From Jacaranda mimosifolia (taxonomy: Eukaryota; Streptophyta; Magnoliopsida; Lamiales; Bignoniaceae), in contig CM032126.1 of assembly GCA_018894105.1 (NCBI GenBank), forward strand, positions 8,335,001 through 8,399,000: 64,000 nucleotides of DNA, in the 5' to 3' direction. Positions 22,501-34,500 of this stretch are shown here, in pieces. Position 1 is the first letter of the stretch. The number at the start of each line of letters is the position of its first letter. The notes beneath the pieces were generated by a model. The model was not told where the DNA came from and made no database searches. It saw only the letters and a program-made list of their open reading frames with translations. The translations under genes and the position numbers were made by a program.

Positions 22501-24279
22501 GTTCTGAACTCATCCTATCAAGCAAAATTAAATAAACATAAAAGAAAATTAGTTTAGATCAATAATGCAACCATAAGAAGCCTTCGGACAAGAAAGAGTC
22601 ATTAGCAAGAAGCTTAAAGTTGCAAAAAATCTTTGTTTGACCAAATCTTCAGATTCCAACAGCATAAGGCTTAATTTTTGTTTGTTTGACCAAATCTTCA
22701 AATTGCAACAGCATATTTAGGAGATACAGCTTCTGAACCTTGATCTAAAAGTATACTAAAAAGAATTAGTTCTTTGTACCTACACATCATTATTTATAAA
22801 CATGTTGGATGTTGCTCTTTTTTACCATTTAATCTAATATATAGTAAGAAGAGTTGTTTTTTCTTATCAATCATGGCTGGTAAATCTTACTTAGAGAAAC
22901 CAAAATTACCAGTTCATGCCATAACTTAGCATGTCATATTAACAATGTCAAAAGAAAATCACAAGAAGAAGTTGGGATTTTGATTGACCACATAATACAA
23001 ATTAAGAGTTGAACTGAAGAAAATGATCAAACTAGCTGCAAAAGGTACCCTGTTTTGTAATTACTCAAAAAGCCATGTGGGAAGCACATGTTCTGTGTGC
23101 CAACTAATGTATGAAAAACATTAGCCCACTTCATCAAGTAATTTACATGCAGATCAACACAAGATCATGCAACACTTGCTTCTTAAGCCCAATTTCAATG
23201 TTTTATTTTTTAAATTGAAAGAAATTCTAACTAGAAAAGACTTTCTTCTTCATTTGGTGAACAAATTAAAAAGATGAAAGGAAAATCAGAGCTTCATATA
23301 AGAACAGAGAAAAGGTCAGGGGAAAAAGAAAAGGAATAAATGCTACAAGGCTAAGATAATGGGGCCATCAAAAGCACATATATGCAACAATAACTTTACA
23401 TACACGTGAATGTTATATATAAATAATTCTCCTTATCTTTCCTTCAAAAAATTTAACTAAAAATAATAAATCGATGCTTATTAATGAAAAGTTGAAAACA
23501 ATAACAACAAGGAGGGCCTTCATACAAAAGCAACCAACGGTAATAGTGAAACTCCACGATCTGAATGTCTCTCCTAATTATTTGGGTATCTTGTTTAGTG
23601 GTAAATGGTAGCTATAACCAAATAGCTTCTTTTGAATGTGGAGATGGCTACTGAAATTAATAAATGGTTCTTTAAGTTTTCATTAATTATAAGCTAAAAT
23701 GCTATGGGCCCTTGGAGTTTACCTCAACAAACAATAAGGTGCTGTGTGGCACATGGTGGCGCGACGGGAACTCGCACGACGGTGGCGCAAGGGGGACGCA
23801 CTGCGGTGGGGTGACTGGGACGCACGGCGGCGACGATGCCAGCTGGCTAGGGTTTTTCACTTTCTCTTTGTTTTTTGGAGTAGGGGTGAGAAGAGTTATG
23901 TTTGGAGATTTGGTCAATGTCTTTGAAATGGAAGAGTGGAAGTGACATTAATAATGTCATAAAATGTAAATTTAAAATTTGTAATTAACTTTTAAAATTT
24001 TAGATTTTTGTATTATTTATATTTTATTTTAATTAGTTAATTTTTTCAGGTGGGTCGGGTTGGTTAGGTCAGGTTTATTTGGTTGTTGGGTCACCCACTT
24101 ATTTTTTCAGGTTACGCAAGTTGACCCAAAAACAACCTGACCTTTTTTTTTTTTTTCCTCGAGTCATTTTCGAGTTCAACCCGATTTGACCCGAACCCAA
24201 AAATATCAAACCCAAACCTAATTTTTTTTAGGTGGGTCATTATCGGGTCATCCGGTTGGATTTGATTTTGACATCCCTA
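19503..24279 (-). mobile_element. Near-complete hAT transposon (4777 bp), inserted between gag and protease of element 1
   Basis: Ends read TAGGGGTGTCAA on the left and TAGGGATGTCAA (reverse complement) on the right, 11 of 12 matching. The 8-bp flanks are GTTAACGC (19495-19502) and GTTGATGC (24280-24287), a target duplication with two later changes. Subterminal GGGTTGGGT/GACCCGA repeats flank both ends. A transposase gene on the minus strand fills the middle. 22514-24279 is its non-coding 5' region, which includes a GC-rich stretch (about 23740-23870) without a supported gene. Confidence 0.93.
20179..22513 (-). pseudogene. hAT transposase pseudogene (BED finger, RNase H-like core, hAT dimerisation)
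   Basis: Three exons (22513-20831, 20686-20380, 20297-20179) join with GT-AG sites to an exact 703-codon frame. Residues about 50-95 hold a BED zinc finger (CKACGATY...GTGNLQCH...C). The core has CFTSDLWTS with the first catalytic Asp, TLDNATAND with the second, and HVRCCAHILNLIV. Exon 2 has the C-terminal hAT dimerisation region with VASESAFSTGGRILD. At least seven in-frame stops (for example at 21824-21826 and 21413-21415) break it without any frameshift. Most could come from CAA, CGA, CAG or TGG by one C-to-T or G-to-A change. It was an autonomous element that decayed by point mutation. Confidence 0.9.
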
Positions 24280-24287
24280 GTTGATGC

Positions 24288-26043
24288 GTTTGCTGCCGCC
24301 TTTCCATAGCAGCGTGGTCTGTACTCTTATGTATGTCCGCCACCTCAGGTATATCCACAAATTCATTCAGTTACCCATCCCGCCAATTGTCCCAACTCAT
24401 TCCACAGATGATCACACTCCGTAGTTACATGTCCATACTCATTATGGATGGCAGAATCTATCCAACCTAAGGTGTCTTGGTGGCTCCCTGTGGGTGCGAG
24501 GCCACCGCAACAGGTTGAGATGCACAATGGCTTGCATAACTTGCTCCCTTGGTAGCTTTGAGGAAATGTAGTGGTCAAACTTGGGGGCTACCAGTGGAGC
24601 CTTCACTAGCCGCATAGGTGAGGATCTGAATCTTTCCTTTTGCTTAGGTCTTTTATTGATAGGATCCTCCCTCTTCTCCTTCCTCTTCTCCTTCAACTCC
24701 CTCTCTTTTGCCTCACAATTCTTCTCTTCATGAATATACTTTTCTACCCACCGTAGGAGCTCATCGTAACTATCCGCTAGCCTCCTACTCAAAGACCTGA
24801 AGAAAGGACCAAGACGGAGTCCTTAAGCGAAAGCGCCACTTAACAGTTCAGGAGTGGCTGAAGAAACCTCCAAAGCTGTCGTGGTGAACCTCCAAACAAA
24901 ACTTCTCAATGTCTCGGTCTCTCCTTGCCGAAATGAGAGAAAATTCTACACACTGCTCCTATATTGTTTATTGCTGGTGAATTAGTGCAAGAACTTTCTA
25001 GCAAAATCCTCAAACGTATGGATAGACCGGGAAGGTAACTGCCCAAACTACCTCTAGGCGGTGCCTCCCAAAGTAGTCAGGAAAGTCCGACATTTCACCC
25101 CATCTAAGAATTAGTACAACAGAGCCAAATTCTCAAACTCACAAAGATGATTCGCAGGATCAGTCGTACCAGTATACTTGGGCATAGCAAAGGATTTGTG
25201 ATTCTTCGGGAAAGGATCATGCAAGATGGCTTTAATAAATGGAGAAGCTATGACCTCTTCCCCTACCTTTTTTCACATCTTTCTCTTCATTTCCAGCAAC
25301 TCCCTCCTCATCTCCTCCATTTCTAAAACCAAGTTTTTTTGGGGCTTTTGCCTCTCCTTATCACAACCGTGTCGCCCTGACACCTGACTTTCTGCTACCC
25401 CATGGAGTCATCCGCCAATTCAGTATGGATCTTCATCTATGTTTCTTTTAACGAACCGTGATTACCTCCCCATTACTTCTCATCAGTCGACCCTCTCATG
25501 GGTGCTACCGTTGGCTCTTGCTCCCCCATCGCAAACAATCCAGGATTATGGGGGAGTGGTGGTCCAGCTATCACCGTACCTTATGCAACTGCTCCTGACA
25601 CTAGTGTGGCCACTGGACACTGAGCAGGTGTCCCACCTATAGGTGCGGGCGCCCCTAGCACAGCCATAATTTTTGAAACAGGTGTTGAGTTGGTCAAAAC
25701 GGGAGTAGGGGAAGGGTACCTGCAGCGGAATTAGAGGGACAAATGGTGCCATCCCGGGCAGATAAGGAATGACCAGGGGATTCAGCGGCACCAAAAGGGG
25801 TGCTGCCGGCATTACTCCATCGGGCTAGGTGAAGGCAATAACCCCAAGCATAGACCATAGAAAATTAGCTAATTGCTCAGTGGTCATCTGCCCCACCATT
25901 GACGAAACTACAACAGTCCTTCCTTCTATCAGAATGGTATGCATCACAACTGCTGGTGGCGGGACTACCGTGGTCATGGCTACTGACTCGTTCTGCATCG
26001 CTCCCAAAGTACCAGTCTCCATGTTATCTCCGAAATTGCTCAT
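24288..26043 (-). pseudogene. gag pseudogene of element 1
   Basis: A likely start is at 26043 (MSNFGDNMETGTLG), 28 bp inside the PBS. A Pro-rich N-terminus follows (25812-25546), then the capsid core at about 25260-24790 with AMPKYTGTTDPANHL, FGQLPSRSIHTFEDFARKFL and SFRQGETETLRSFVWRF. The open part 24792-24442 follows, with a Lys/Glu-rich segment. Stops occur at the conserved tryptophans before FGQLP (TGG to TAG, twice). The end of gag is cut by the larger hAT. Confidence 0.8.
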
Positions 26044-26070
26044 TTCCTCACGCCTTAACTCTTATTCTTT

Positions 26071-26088
26071 TTCCCACAGACGGCGCCA
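26071..26088 (-). promoter_or_regulatory. Primer binding site of element 1
   Basis: On the minus strand TGGCGCCGTCTGTGGGAA follows the 5' LTR after 3 bp. It begins with TGG, complementary to the CCA end of a tRNA. The same site with one change is in element 2. The tRNA species was not determined. Confidence 0.85.
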
Positions 26089-26091
26089 AAT

Positions 26092-26574
26092 TGATGCCAA
26101 AAATAATATGCAAGAGCACCAATTAACAAAAACAAGAACCAAATTCTATTTTCTGATCTCTCTCTGAATGAATGCTGTCATTTTTTGCAAAGTCATTTAT
26201 ATAACTGAACATCCCACTACTTGGGCTCATAGCTGTCCCCTAAACCACTAACTACTTTGTTACATCTGAGCTAATTAAAAGTAGACACATGTGATCCCAT
26301 GCTCCTCTATCTTCGCAAGTGTCAAATCACTGGAACCAAGCTGAATCTGAGTACAGCTCGGCTCCTTCTCTGAGTTCAACTCGGCTCAAGTAGGAACCCC
26401 TGCCGCTTCAGCTCAGCTAATGTTTTCTGGATTGCCGTGCAACATCAGCTTAGTCAATTAATTTAGCTCGGCCGATGGGCTTAGCTCGGCTAGGCTAATG
26501 CCTTCTATTAGGCCCAATTCTAATCATGGCGACCCCAATGTGTGCCTTTAACTTGGGCTATTACATCCATATCA
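26092..26574 (-). repeat. 5' LTR of element 1
   Basis: 483 bp, TG...CA, homologous to 6219-6678. About 24 extra bases (around 26360) lengthen an AGCTCGGCT-type repeat. It is followed by target duplication CTACT. Confidence 0.95.
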
Positions 26575-26835
26575 CTACTAAACCAATCAAATTCAAATTT
26601 GATTTGATATAAAGTACTCACTAATATTTTAAAATTAATAATATATATATAAATTCTAAAATATAAATCTTTTGAAACATAAAAAATATAAATCAACTAA
26701 TTTTTCAACCCTGTACATGCTCTAATTATTATTTTCTAACAAAACATCCAAATATAATTTTTTATTTTTATTTTTTGAAGATGTATGAAATGAAAATGAA
26801 TTTTGAAAACATATCCAAACTGGGGTTTTTACGAA
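26575..26835. mobile_element. MITE, right part (continues from 6070-6218)
   Basis: It includes CAAATTTGATTTGATATAAAGTACTCACT and the terminal ACATATCCAAAC. The reverse complements of both occur at 33390-33660. Together with 6070-6218 this is the insertion site of element 1. Confidence 0.65.
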
Positions 26836-26900
26836 AAGCCATGTCATATTTAACAAATTTAGTACAGTTAAGAAGCAATATAATTCGTTTCATTAAATCC

Positions 26901-26929
26901 ACCCCCCCCAAAAAAAAAAAAAAAAAAGA
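26901..26929. repeat. C9A19 homopolymer junction
   Basis: A run of Cs directly followed by about 19 As. It lies between the MITE and the LAZ1-like gene promoter. Confidence 0.8.
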
Positions 26930-27065
26930 AAAGGAAAGTAAAAAAACCACTAAAATCTTATTGTAGTGTGGAAGACATGTAGAAATGTGGACATGTAGAT
27001 ATAGATCTGTGAAGAAGACAGAAACAGAAACGGAAACAGAGAAGATGAAATAGTGTAGCAGACTC

Positions 27066-27092
27066 GACGTGTCACCTTTGCTGAAACGTGTC
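27066..27092 (+). promoter_or_regulatory. Pair of ACGTGTC motifs in the LAZ1-like promoter region
   Basis: ACGTGTC occurs at 27067-27073 and 27086-27092. The ACGTG core is the ABRE/G-box-like core bound by bZIP factors. Nineteen bp separate the copies, shortly upstream of the presumed transcript start. Function is inferred from the motif only. Confidence 0.35.
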
Positions 27093-27179
27093 CACTTCTC
27101 ATGCAAATCTGCGTGCCGCTAACCACCCAACACTTAACAAAATTAACTGGCCTTTTGCAGTTTCTACAAATCTATTGTA

Positions 27180-27867
27180 AATCCTCACAAATTTCTGTCT
27201 ACAACGTCGTTCATTTTTCCATTGAATACAAATTCTAGGCTGGGAATATCGTTTTCTGCAGCAAATTTTCTTGAATTCTAGTGGCCCAAGTCGAGAGTAT
27301 GTATCTATACCATTTCTCATCAAACCCCTTTCTGGTCTTGATTAATTTGTTTTTTGTGAATCGAGATTTGGTTGCTATTTGACCAATCTATGCTATTCAA
27401 TTTGATTGTTTTTTTGGAGCACAAACTTGTCATTGATTTGCTTGTGAAGAACTATTCTTCATCCTGTACAGTTCTTGTGTATGCAACATTCCATAATTTG
27501 GCTGGACGAAAATAGCCAAGAGGGGTTTGGGCCTTTGGTTGGGGAGGGATTTGGAGGAGAGCAATAACGAGCAATTTGATTTTGATGTGATAATGAACAA
27601 GATTTTGAAGTACAATCTGTACAGTTTACAGTTATCAGTATACATAATTGCAATTGGAGAGGAACGTGAGAATACTTTAGTGAAAGAATGCAAAAGGACT
27701 TGATATTGAAGAAATAACCTTCTTTTCACTCCCAATAAACATGATGTCATTTCATTTGTTAAATTTCATGATTGTGCTTATCATAATGCCGAATATTAGA
27801 TTGTGAGTGTAGCATATGTATGATCTCTTTCTTTGTAATATTTCTGGATTGTTTTATATTTTGGCAG
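27180..27867 (+). other. Probable 5' UTR exon and 5' UTR intron of the LAZ1-like gene
   Basis: A strong acceptor (TTTTGGCAG at 27859-27867) precedes the first coding exon, which has no upstream stop in the coding frame before the start. A donor such as GA|GTATGT at 27297 would give an intron of about 570 bp. The transcript start is not defined by the sequence. Confidence 0.4.
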
Positions 27868-27927
27868 GTTATATCCTCTCAATTCATCAAAAAATTTAAG
27901 GAAATTGCCACAGAAGATGCATGTGGC

Positions 27928-30900
27928 ATGGCATCACCCTACTTCTTTGTGTATCAAAACACATATAATGATCTTCACCTTCCAGCCATCATCATTGCAG
28001 GATGCTTTGTTTTTGTAGCACTAGTCCTTTCTTTACTTCTAATTTTCCAACATCTCAGATGGTACACCAACCCTTCGGTTAGTTCTTCACCATAATGCTT
28101 ATTGTAATCACTCAATTTCTTTTCATATACTGAGCAGGAATTATCGAATATCCATCTTTGTAACAATAAAATCTGCACTAATTTGTTGAATCTAGTTTGT
28201 TCTTTAGTATGGATTTCATATTTTGTAACACAGATATTGATTGCTGGAAATTGGTGAATTTTCTGTTTCCAATACAAGCTTCTGTGTTAAATGTCAAGGA
28301 ACATATCTAATTTGATGTTTTGTACTTGGACGCTGATCCTTGTTATCTGGGCTTACTTTCCCACCAGGAGCAAAAATGGATTGTTGCTGTTGTTTTTATG
28401 GTTCCAGTCTATGCTACTGAATCAGTAAGTATTTGTTCATAGTTGACTACTTATTTATTTATTGTGTTTGTTAGATGTAAAGTTAGTAAATGAGATGGGT
28501 ACATATGTTCTGCACTACAAGAAGCCTAAAGTGGATCACAATTTATCTTGAGAATGCTAGTTTATATTAGGTGTCTCATCTCAATATTATATTAAGTATG
28601 TTAACATCTTTGAAGTATCGATATCCTTAATCAATACCCTAAATATAGTTCCATTTGCAATTCAAATTTATTTGTAAAGGAATCTAGAAAGTTGGTTAAA
28701 TAGTGCAAATAGAAACTAAAAAATTAATGATGAGTCGACTTGCAGTAAGTGATACATGTATAAAGATCATATTTTAGGCACATACCCCTGAAACTTTCTC
28801 CATTTCTTCAGTTCATTCATCTGTAGTTCTACAGTTCAATTATGTTTATTTGGTCTATGACCTGTCTTTACAGATCCTATCCTTGTGGAACACAAAGTTA
28901 TCCCTTGCTTGTGACATATTGAGGAATTGCTATGAAGCATTTGCACTGTATGCTTTTGGGAGCTACTTGATTGCATGCCTTGGTAAGAATGGCACAGTTC
29001 AGATAGTTCTGGCTTCTGAAAAGTCTGATAACCAATATTCAGCATCCTTGTTTTTCTAGATGTTCATTCTCTTGATTGTAACTCCAAAGTTCATTTTTAT
29101 TTTGCCTTTGGTCATATACATTTCAATGATTCTTCAAAAAGTATAAGGTGCATATCAATTTCTTTCCAAATTGAGTTTTACGAGGATTTAATAGTAAGTT
29201 TAGTTACAAGAAAATTACATTTGATAGGTGGTGAACTGGAAGTCATAAACTTTCTTGAAGATGAGGCAAGGAAGCAAATCACCAAGCCATTGCTAGAAGG
29301 GAAAAAGGATCCCCAATCACAACAGAAAAGATTTTGCAACTTCATCTTCCGACCATGCATGCTTGGAAAGGAATTGTTCACAATAATAAAATTTGGTCTA
29401 GTACAATATGTAAATCCTCTTGCTCTTCTGTATTTTTGTTTTATCCCTTCTCTTGGACCTGCTTATATGTTCAACAACTGCAGATGATTTTGAAGACTCT
29501 TTGTGCATTTTTAGCATTTGTCCTCGAGCTATGTGGAGTGTATGGCGATGGGAAATTTAAGTGGTATTACGGGTATGAATAATTTTTGAGATTTTCTAAA
29601 GAATTGGGTCCAGTGGTCTGTGCTTATGCTTTTTTATGGAAATTTCGTGGTAGTAAATGGTAGGGAACTCGAACTCTAAGTAAGTCATCTATTAGGATTT
29701 AATATACTTGCTGATAGTATTAAACAGGTCTTGAATAAATTTCTAACTAAGAGAAGTTTGCTTTCTCAAGAACGCATTATGATTTACACAGAAGGACAAT
29801 AACCTATAATGCATATGACCAGTTATTGCATTACCGCAGTATGTATTTATCAACTTATACTCATATGACCTTGTTTTCCTTACTACTATATATACTTGTC
29901 AGGCTTGGGCACATTGATCATTGTCTTTCCTTGTTTGCCCTCATCAGCCTTCATTTTCTTGCAGATACCCGTATATAACAATAATTTTAAACTTCAGCCA
30001 GATGTGGGCATTGTATTGCCTCATTCAGTTTTACAACGTAACTCATCAAAGGCTTGAACCAATAAAACCACTTGCAAAGTTTATTAGCTTTAAGGCTATT
30101 GTATTTGCAACATGGTGGCAAGGCGTGGGCATTGTTTTGCTGTGTACGTTTGGAGTTCTGCCCAAGGAAGGAAAATTTCAAACTGGATTGCAGGATTTTC
30201 TCATCTGCATAGAGGTAAGTATCGTGGGAATAAGGTTCATCTTAGTTACGGCTACCTCAGCATATTACATTCTTTATCTCTTAGAATGAAATGCCCTTTT
30301 CTCCTTTGAAACTTTAGGGCGCCTCAAAACCCCAAGACTCGTAGTGTAATAACTCATCTAGCTATTATTGAGACATTCATGGAGAACTTGTTTAGTTACT
30401 TAGTATTTAAAAGAGTTGTTACATGCAAGACATTGATCCTGGGATGGATTATCTATTTTGCCATTAAGTGTATAAATTTCATTGGGATTCCTCAGATATA
30501 TTATGTGGTTTTGTTCATTTTTTTCTTGTCTTAGCATGATTAGGTTTAGATTCTTTTTTCCCTGGACAGATGGCAATTGCAGCTGTTGCTCACATTTTTG
30601 TCTTCTCGGCCAAACCATATCATTTTATACCAGCATCCCAATATGGAAAGGTTACCACCCAAGAGACAACTGCTATGCTTAAGATAGAAGGTGGTAAGGA
30701 AGAGCCAGCACTGCTTGAAAAGAGAGAAACTAAGGTAGAGGCACCCGGAACAAGTGTTACAGAAAGTGTTCAGGATATTGTCGTTGAAGGAGGCCAAAAG
30801 GTCAGATATTCTTTCTCTTTAAATGCTAAAACATGTGGAGCATGCAGAATATGTGTTAATGAGTTACCTTGTCCAAAAAGGCATGTGCTTGCTTACCTTT

Positions 30901-31119
30901 GAGCAATCAGTGATGAGCTTACTATTCTCACAACCATGTGAACAGGTCGTGAAGGATGTAGTATTGACAATTAATCAGGCAATTGAACCAGTACATGAGG
31001 GCATGACAAAGATCCAAGAAACTTTCCACCAGATATCAGTGTCTGGTGATAGTAAAGACGAGCCAGAAGTGAAAGTCGAAGAACACGAACAAAGTATCAC
31101 CAGGGAACCTGAAGTGTAA
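27928..31119 (+). CDS. LAZ1: LAZ1-like DUF300 (organic solute transporter Ost-alpha/TMEM184 family) membrane protein
   Basis: Coding exons are 27928-28077, 28368-28424, 28874-28982, 29228-29409, 29484-29572, 29965-30214, 30570-30800 and 30946-31119. All junctions are GT-AG and the sum is exactly 414 codons (413 aa). The product is a multi-pass membrane protein with about seven hydrophobic segments, the first at residues 19-40. It has family hallmarks: EQKWIVAVVFMVPVYATES, CDILRNCYEAFALYAFGSYL, LELCGVYGDG and FKAIVFATWWQG. The cytoplasmic C-terminal tail (from about residue 300) is charged. In Arabidopsis, LAZ1 is linked to cell-death control, vacuole integrity and brassinosteroid signalling. 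Which of the LAZ1 paralogues this is cannot be told. The start MASPYFF fits the family. No disabling change is seen. It ends 421 bp from the stop of the convergent VWA gene. Confidence 0.93.
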
Positions 31120-31540
31120 ATATCTCAAGATGGGAAGATCTAGCTTAAAATATTTCCTTGAAGATGTATCTCTATTCATTGCTGTCTATTTTACATATTT
31201 AAGAACTAGTAGTGATCTAGGGACACAATTACCATATGTGCCTATGCGAAAAGAACATTTGCAATGGATTATGGAGTTTCTTGTACTGCTACAGCTATAG
31301 CCCGGGCTGTTTAGTTTTTGCACATTAAGATGCAGAGAAGTATTACATTCACATGCATTACATGTTTAGGTTCTAACACATCCATACACATTGTGCATGC
31401 TGCCCCCCAAGCAAACTTTTCAATTTGCCAAATTGAAGAGCCCCATATGTACAAAACTAGATTTCCCGTTTTTGAAGTTGTATATATTATTCACCAAATA
31501 CAACATAGAATCTGTGAGATCTTACAGTGATGTAATCTTC
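31120..31540. other. Convergent 3' ends of the two host genes
   Basis: Both stop codons face each other here (31117-31119 plus; 31541-31543 minus). The 3' UTRs must share or overlap in this 421-bp gap. No clear AATAAA was seen on the plus strand. Confidence 0.6.
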
Positions 31541-34500
31541 TTACCCATCTTCTCCGGTGCAGCAGGCAGCACAACAGGCATAACAACCTAAACACGCCAA
31601 GGCACCGCACAGCTGAGTGAGGAAAATTCCACATTGATCATTTATCTTTGAACACATTTGGATACAGCACATGCAGCAGCAGTGGTTGCAAAGCTTTCCA
31701 CAGCAGTTGGAAGTTGCCTTTACAAAAAGCTCTGCAGCTTCAGGGGGTTTGATATCATCATCAGATGATCCTGGGGGAATATTTTCTGCTGTCGCACTTA
31801 AATTGCCAAAACCAAGTCCAAGGTTGTCCAGAATTAGTATCTTTTGGGGTTTGGGATCTTCTGTCTTATGATGATCAACTTTGCTAGAGACCTGCAAAAT
31901 CAGTAAATGATGCAAATTAGTAATAATTTCGGGATACTAGAAATGTGCTACATTTTATTTTATCTCAATCAAAATGTCGATGCCACGGGTACTAGAAAGC
32001 TTGTGTACATAAAAGAGCCACTGTTAGCACTTCAGAACATAAAAAGCCAATGTACACACCTTTGGCGCTATGGCTGAATCTGTGGCACCTATTTTCCCCC
32101 TCTGAGTCTCAAGCAGAACCAGATGTGTATATTCAGAAACAATAGCATTTTGGGCACTCATTTTTGCTACCTGTCAAAAGACAAATGAGGGTCATGGTTA
32201 AAATACTAGTGAAGCAAAAGTTATGACCTCGACAATATATTACAAATCTCAGGATAACTAGTATGCAAACAGGAAGTACCTTCTTCTGGAGATCCTTATT
32301 TTCTGAATACCAGGCCTCAGCTGTAAGTAGTTCGATTTCTTGCTTAGCTACCATCTGTTATAAACTCAAAATCATCAAAAAATGAAAAATGTCATTAAGA
32401 CAAGATACTGGATTTAGTCAATTATCTAAAATGAAGATATTTCTCATAGGAATCATCAATAAAAGGTACAGAAAGAAATTAATAACTTGCCCACAAATAA
32501 AAAGATCAGCCACTTCTAATGAGATATATGTATGTATGCATACATGTATATAGAAAGTATTTCCCATGCTTAACCGCATTTCACCAAAAGCAATGAAGTA
32601 ACAATTACCTTGCCAACAGGTGTTTCCTGTGCATCTTGCACCTTCAGGTCTACAGAAAAATTGCTCATATCTGGAAGGATACCTTTAACTTTAAGGGCAT
32701 CTGGAAATGTTCCACGGTATCTGCCTGATAGAATCAAGGGGCTTTCAGATGAAAGGTCTGGAATTCGAGAGGGAAACACCTAACATGAACAGAAAATATT
32801 TGTTAGAAATGTGTACAATTGACATGTGAAAGAGCCATATTTTAACAGGATGCAATCCCAAAAATCATTATAAGTAAGAAGTGATTTGAATAAAATACTA
32901 ACATTCTAAAGACCAAAACATAAAAGTGTTTTATGTATCCATTTATGTGCAAGTAGTAATACAGATTCTCAGATTCTTAGCATTGTTAAGTGCCAGGGAA
33001 ACAGTAGATGATTTGAATTATTAAATAACATTATACTATATGGAAAAGAAGACAAGTGGAAAGTACCTCAAGATCATCAATTTCATCAAGATTTTCAAAA
33101 GCAATATTTGCAAGAAAGATAGATGATGCTCTAGCAAATAGTCCTCCCATTCGGAACTCTATTGAATCTGCCAAATCACAGACACGTGTTAGAAGAGGGC
33201 CATAGATTGCCTGAGGCAGTTATCTCCACCATTAGGAAGAGGATTAGGATTACTTTGATGCTATACTAATTCCAAATTGAAACTGAATATAAAAATGATG
33301 AAAGTGTGAAGGAAAAATGAAATAAGTCAAACAATAATCAAAAAGCCATTTTACCTGCTTAATCCAAATTATTTACTTGTATAGCTGGATCAATTAGGAA
33401 CCTTTTGGATATGTTTTTATTTTCATTTTCTGTTTTCAACATTTTCAAAAGTTGCAAAAGTAAGTTACAATTTTGTAAATGAAAATGAGATTGTATTTGG
33501 ATGATTTATTTAAAATTAATGATTCCAGTAGTTATATGGTTGAAAATTTAGGTGATTTATATTTTTTTTATTTTTAAAAATATTTAATTTTTTAAAGTAC
33601 ATATATTTTATTAATTTTAAAATGATAGTGGGTACTTTATATTAAATCGAATTTGAATTTGATTAATGTGATAATAGGATGGTACATTAGGTTTAGAAGA
33701 AAGTGAAAATGAAAATAATGAATATTTTTGTGTGAAAATGGGTAGAAGTTGATTGCTTTTAATTTTCAAATAGTGCCGAAAATGAAAAAAGGCCCTGGAA
33801 ATGAAAACAAAAAGGCTGTTAGTGTATTCATAAGGGAAACAAAAATGTTAACTGAAAATGCAAACTATGAAACATAATTCTTTTCATCATGGTAGACACC
33901 TTTTTCTTCATCTAACCAACGTGCATCCTACATTGATGATCATCAGATCATGTCTTATGCAACGTTTCAATAAATAGTAGTGGTCATGTTTAATGTTACC
34001 ATGGATCAATATTGACTATTGCAACTCCAAGATCAGTTTTACTAATTATTTTCACCCTTGAGCATATATATATATATTAAACAATTATTGAAATAAAGGT
34101 AGCATTAGCAACTATTTGAAGAGAAAGCACTTGAATTTTCATCCACAAGATAGCAACAGAATATTACAGGAAGAACTAAGAAGGATCTTCAATATGCGTG
34201 TACCAAAGAACTAAAACTTACCCACATCAGTAGCAGCATCATGATGCCCACGGCTAAGCATCGCAAGCATCAGGAGAAAGTAATGATTACAGAATCTACC
34301 TAACATATTAAAAGAACTTATTAACTACAAGAAAAGTAAAGCCTTTGCAACGAGAGCAAGAGTGAAGAGTTGAACATGTAAGGCCATAAGCGGAAGTAAT
34401 TCAAAGTACGAAAATTATGCATGATGCAGTAGAGCTAACACCACCTAAAAGCTAAAATTACTGATAGAAATTATTTCTAAGGCCATCAAACATTAGGCCA

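Larger units (their letters stand above)
6219..26574 (-). mobile_element. Complete Ty3/gypsy Tat-type LTR retrotransposon with nested insertions (element 1)
   Basis: Two LTRs (6219-6678 and 26092-26574), each TG...CA, are flanked by perfect 5-bp CTACT duplications at 6214-6218 and 26575-26579. The PBS lies beside the right LTR, so transcription runs right to left. The order in transcription sense is LTR, PBS, gag, PR, RT, RH, aRH, INT, tandem repeats, antisense gene, foreign fragment, PPT, LTR. It is swollen by two hAT transposons (4777 and 2077 bp) and an inverted fragment of about 3.1 kb. The remainder, about 10.4 kb, is a normal size for the clade. The LTRs agree at roughly nine in ten positions by eye, so the insertion is old. 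Confidence 0.95.

Noticed and set aside
23702..23945. Overlapping GC-rich open frames of 60-77 residues on both strands
   Set aside because: They are short, lie in the 5' non-coding part of the large hAT, and have no recognisable domain.
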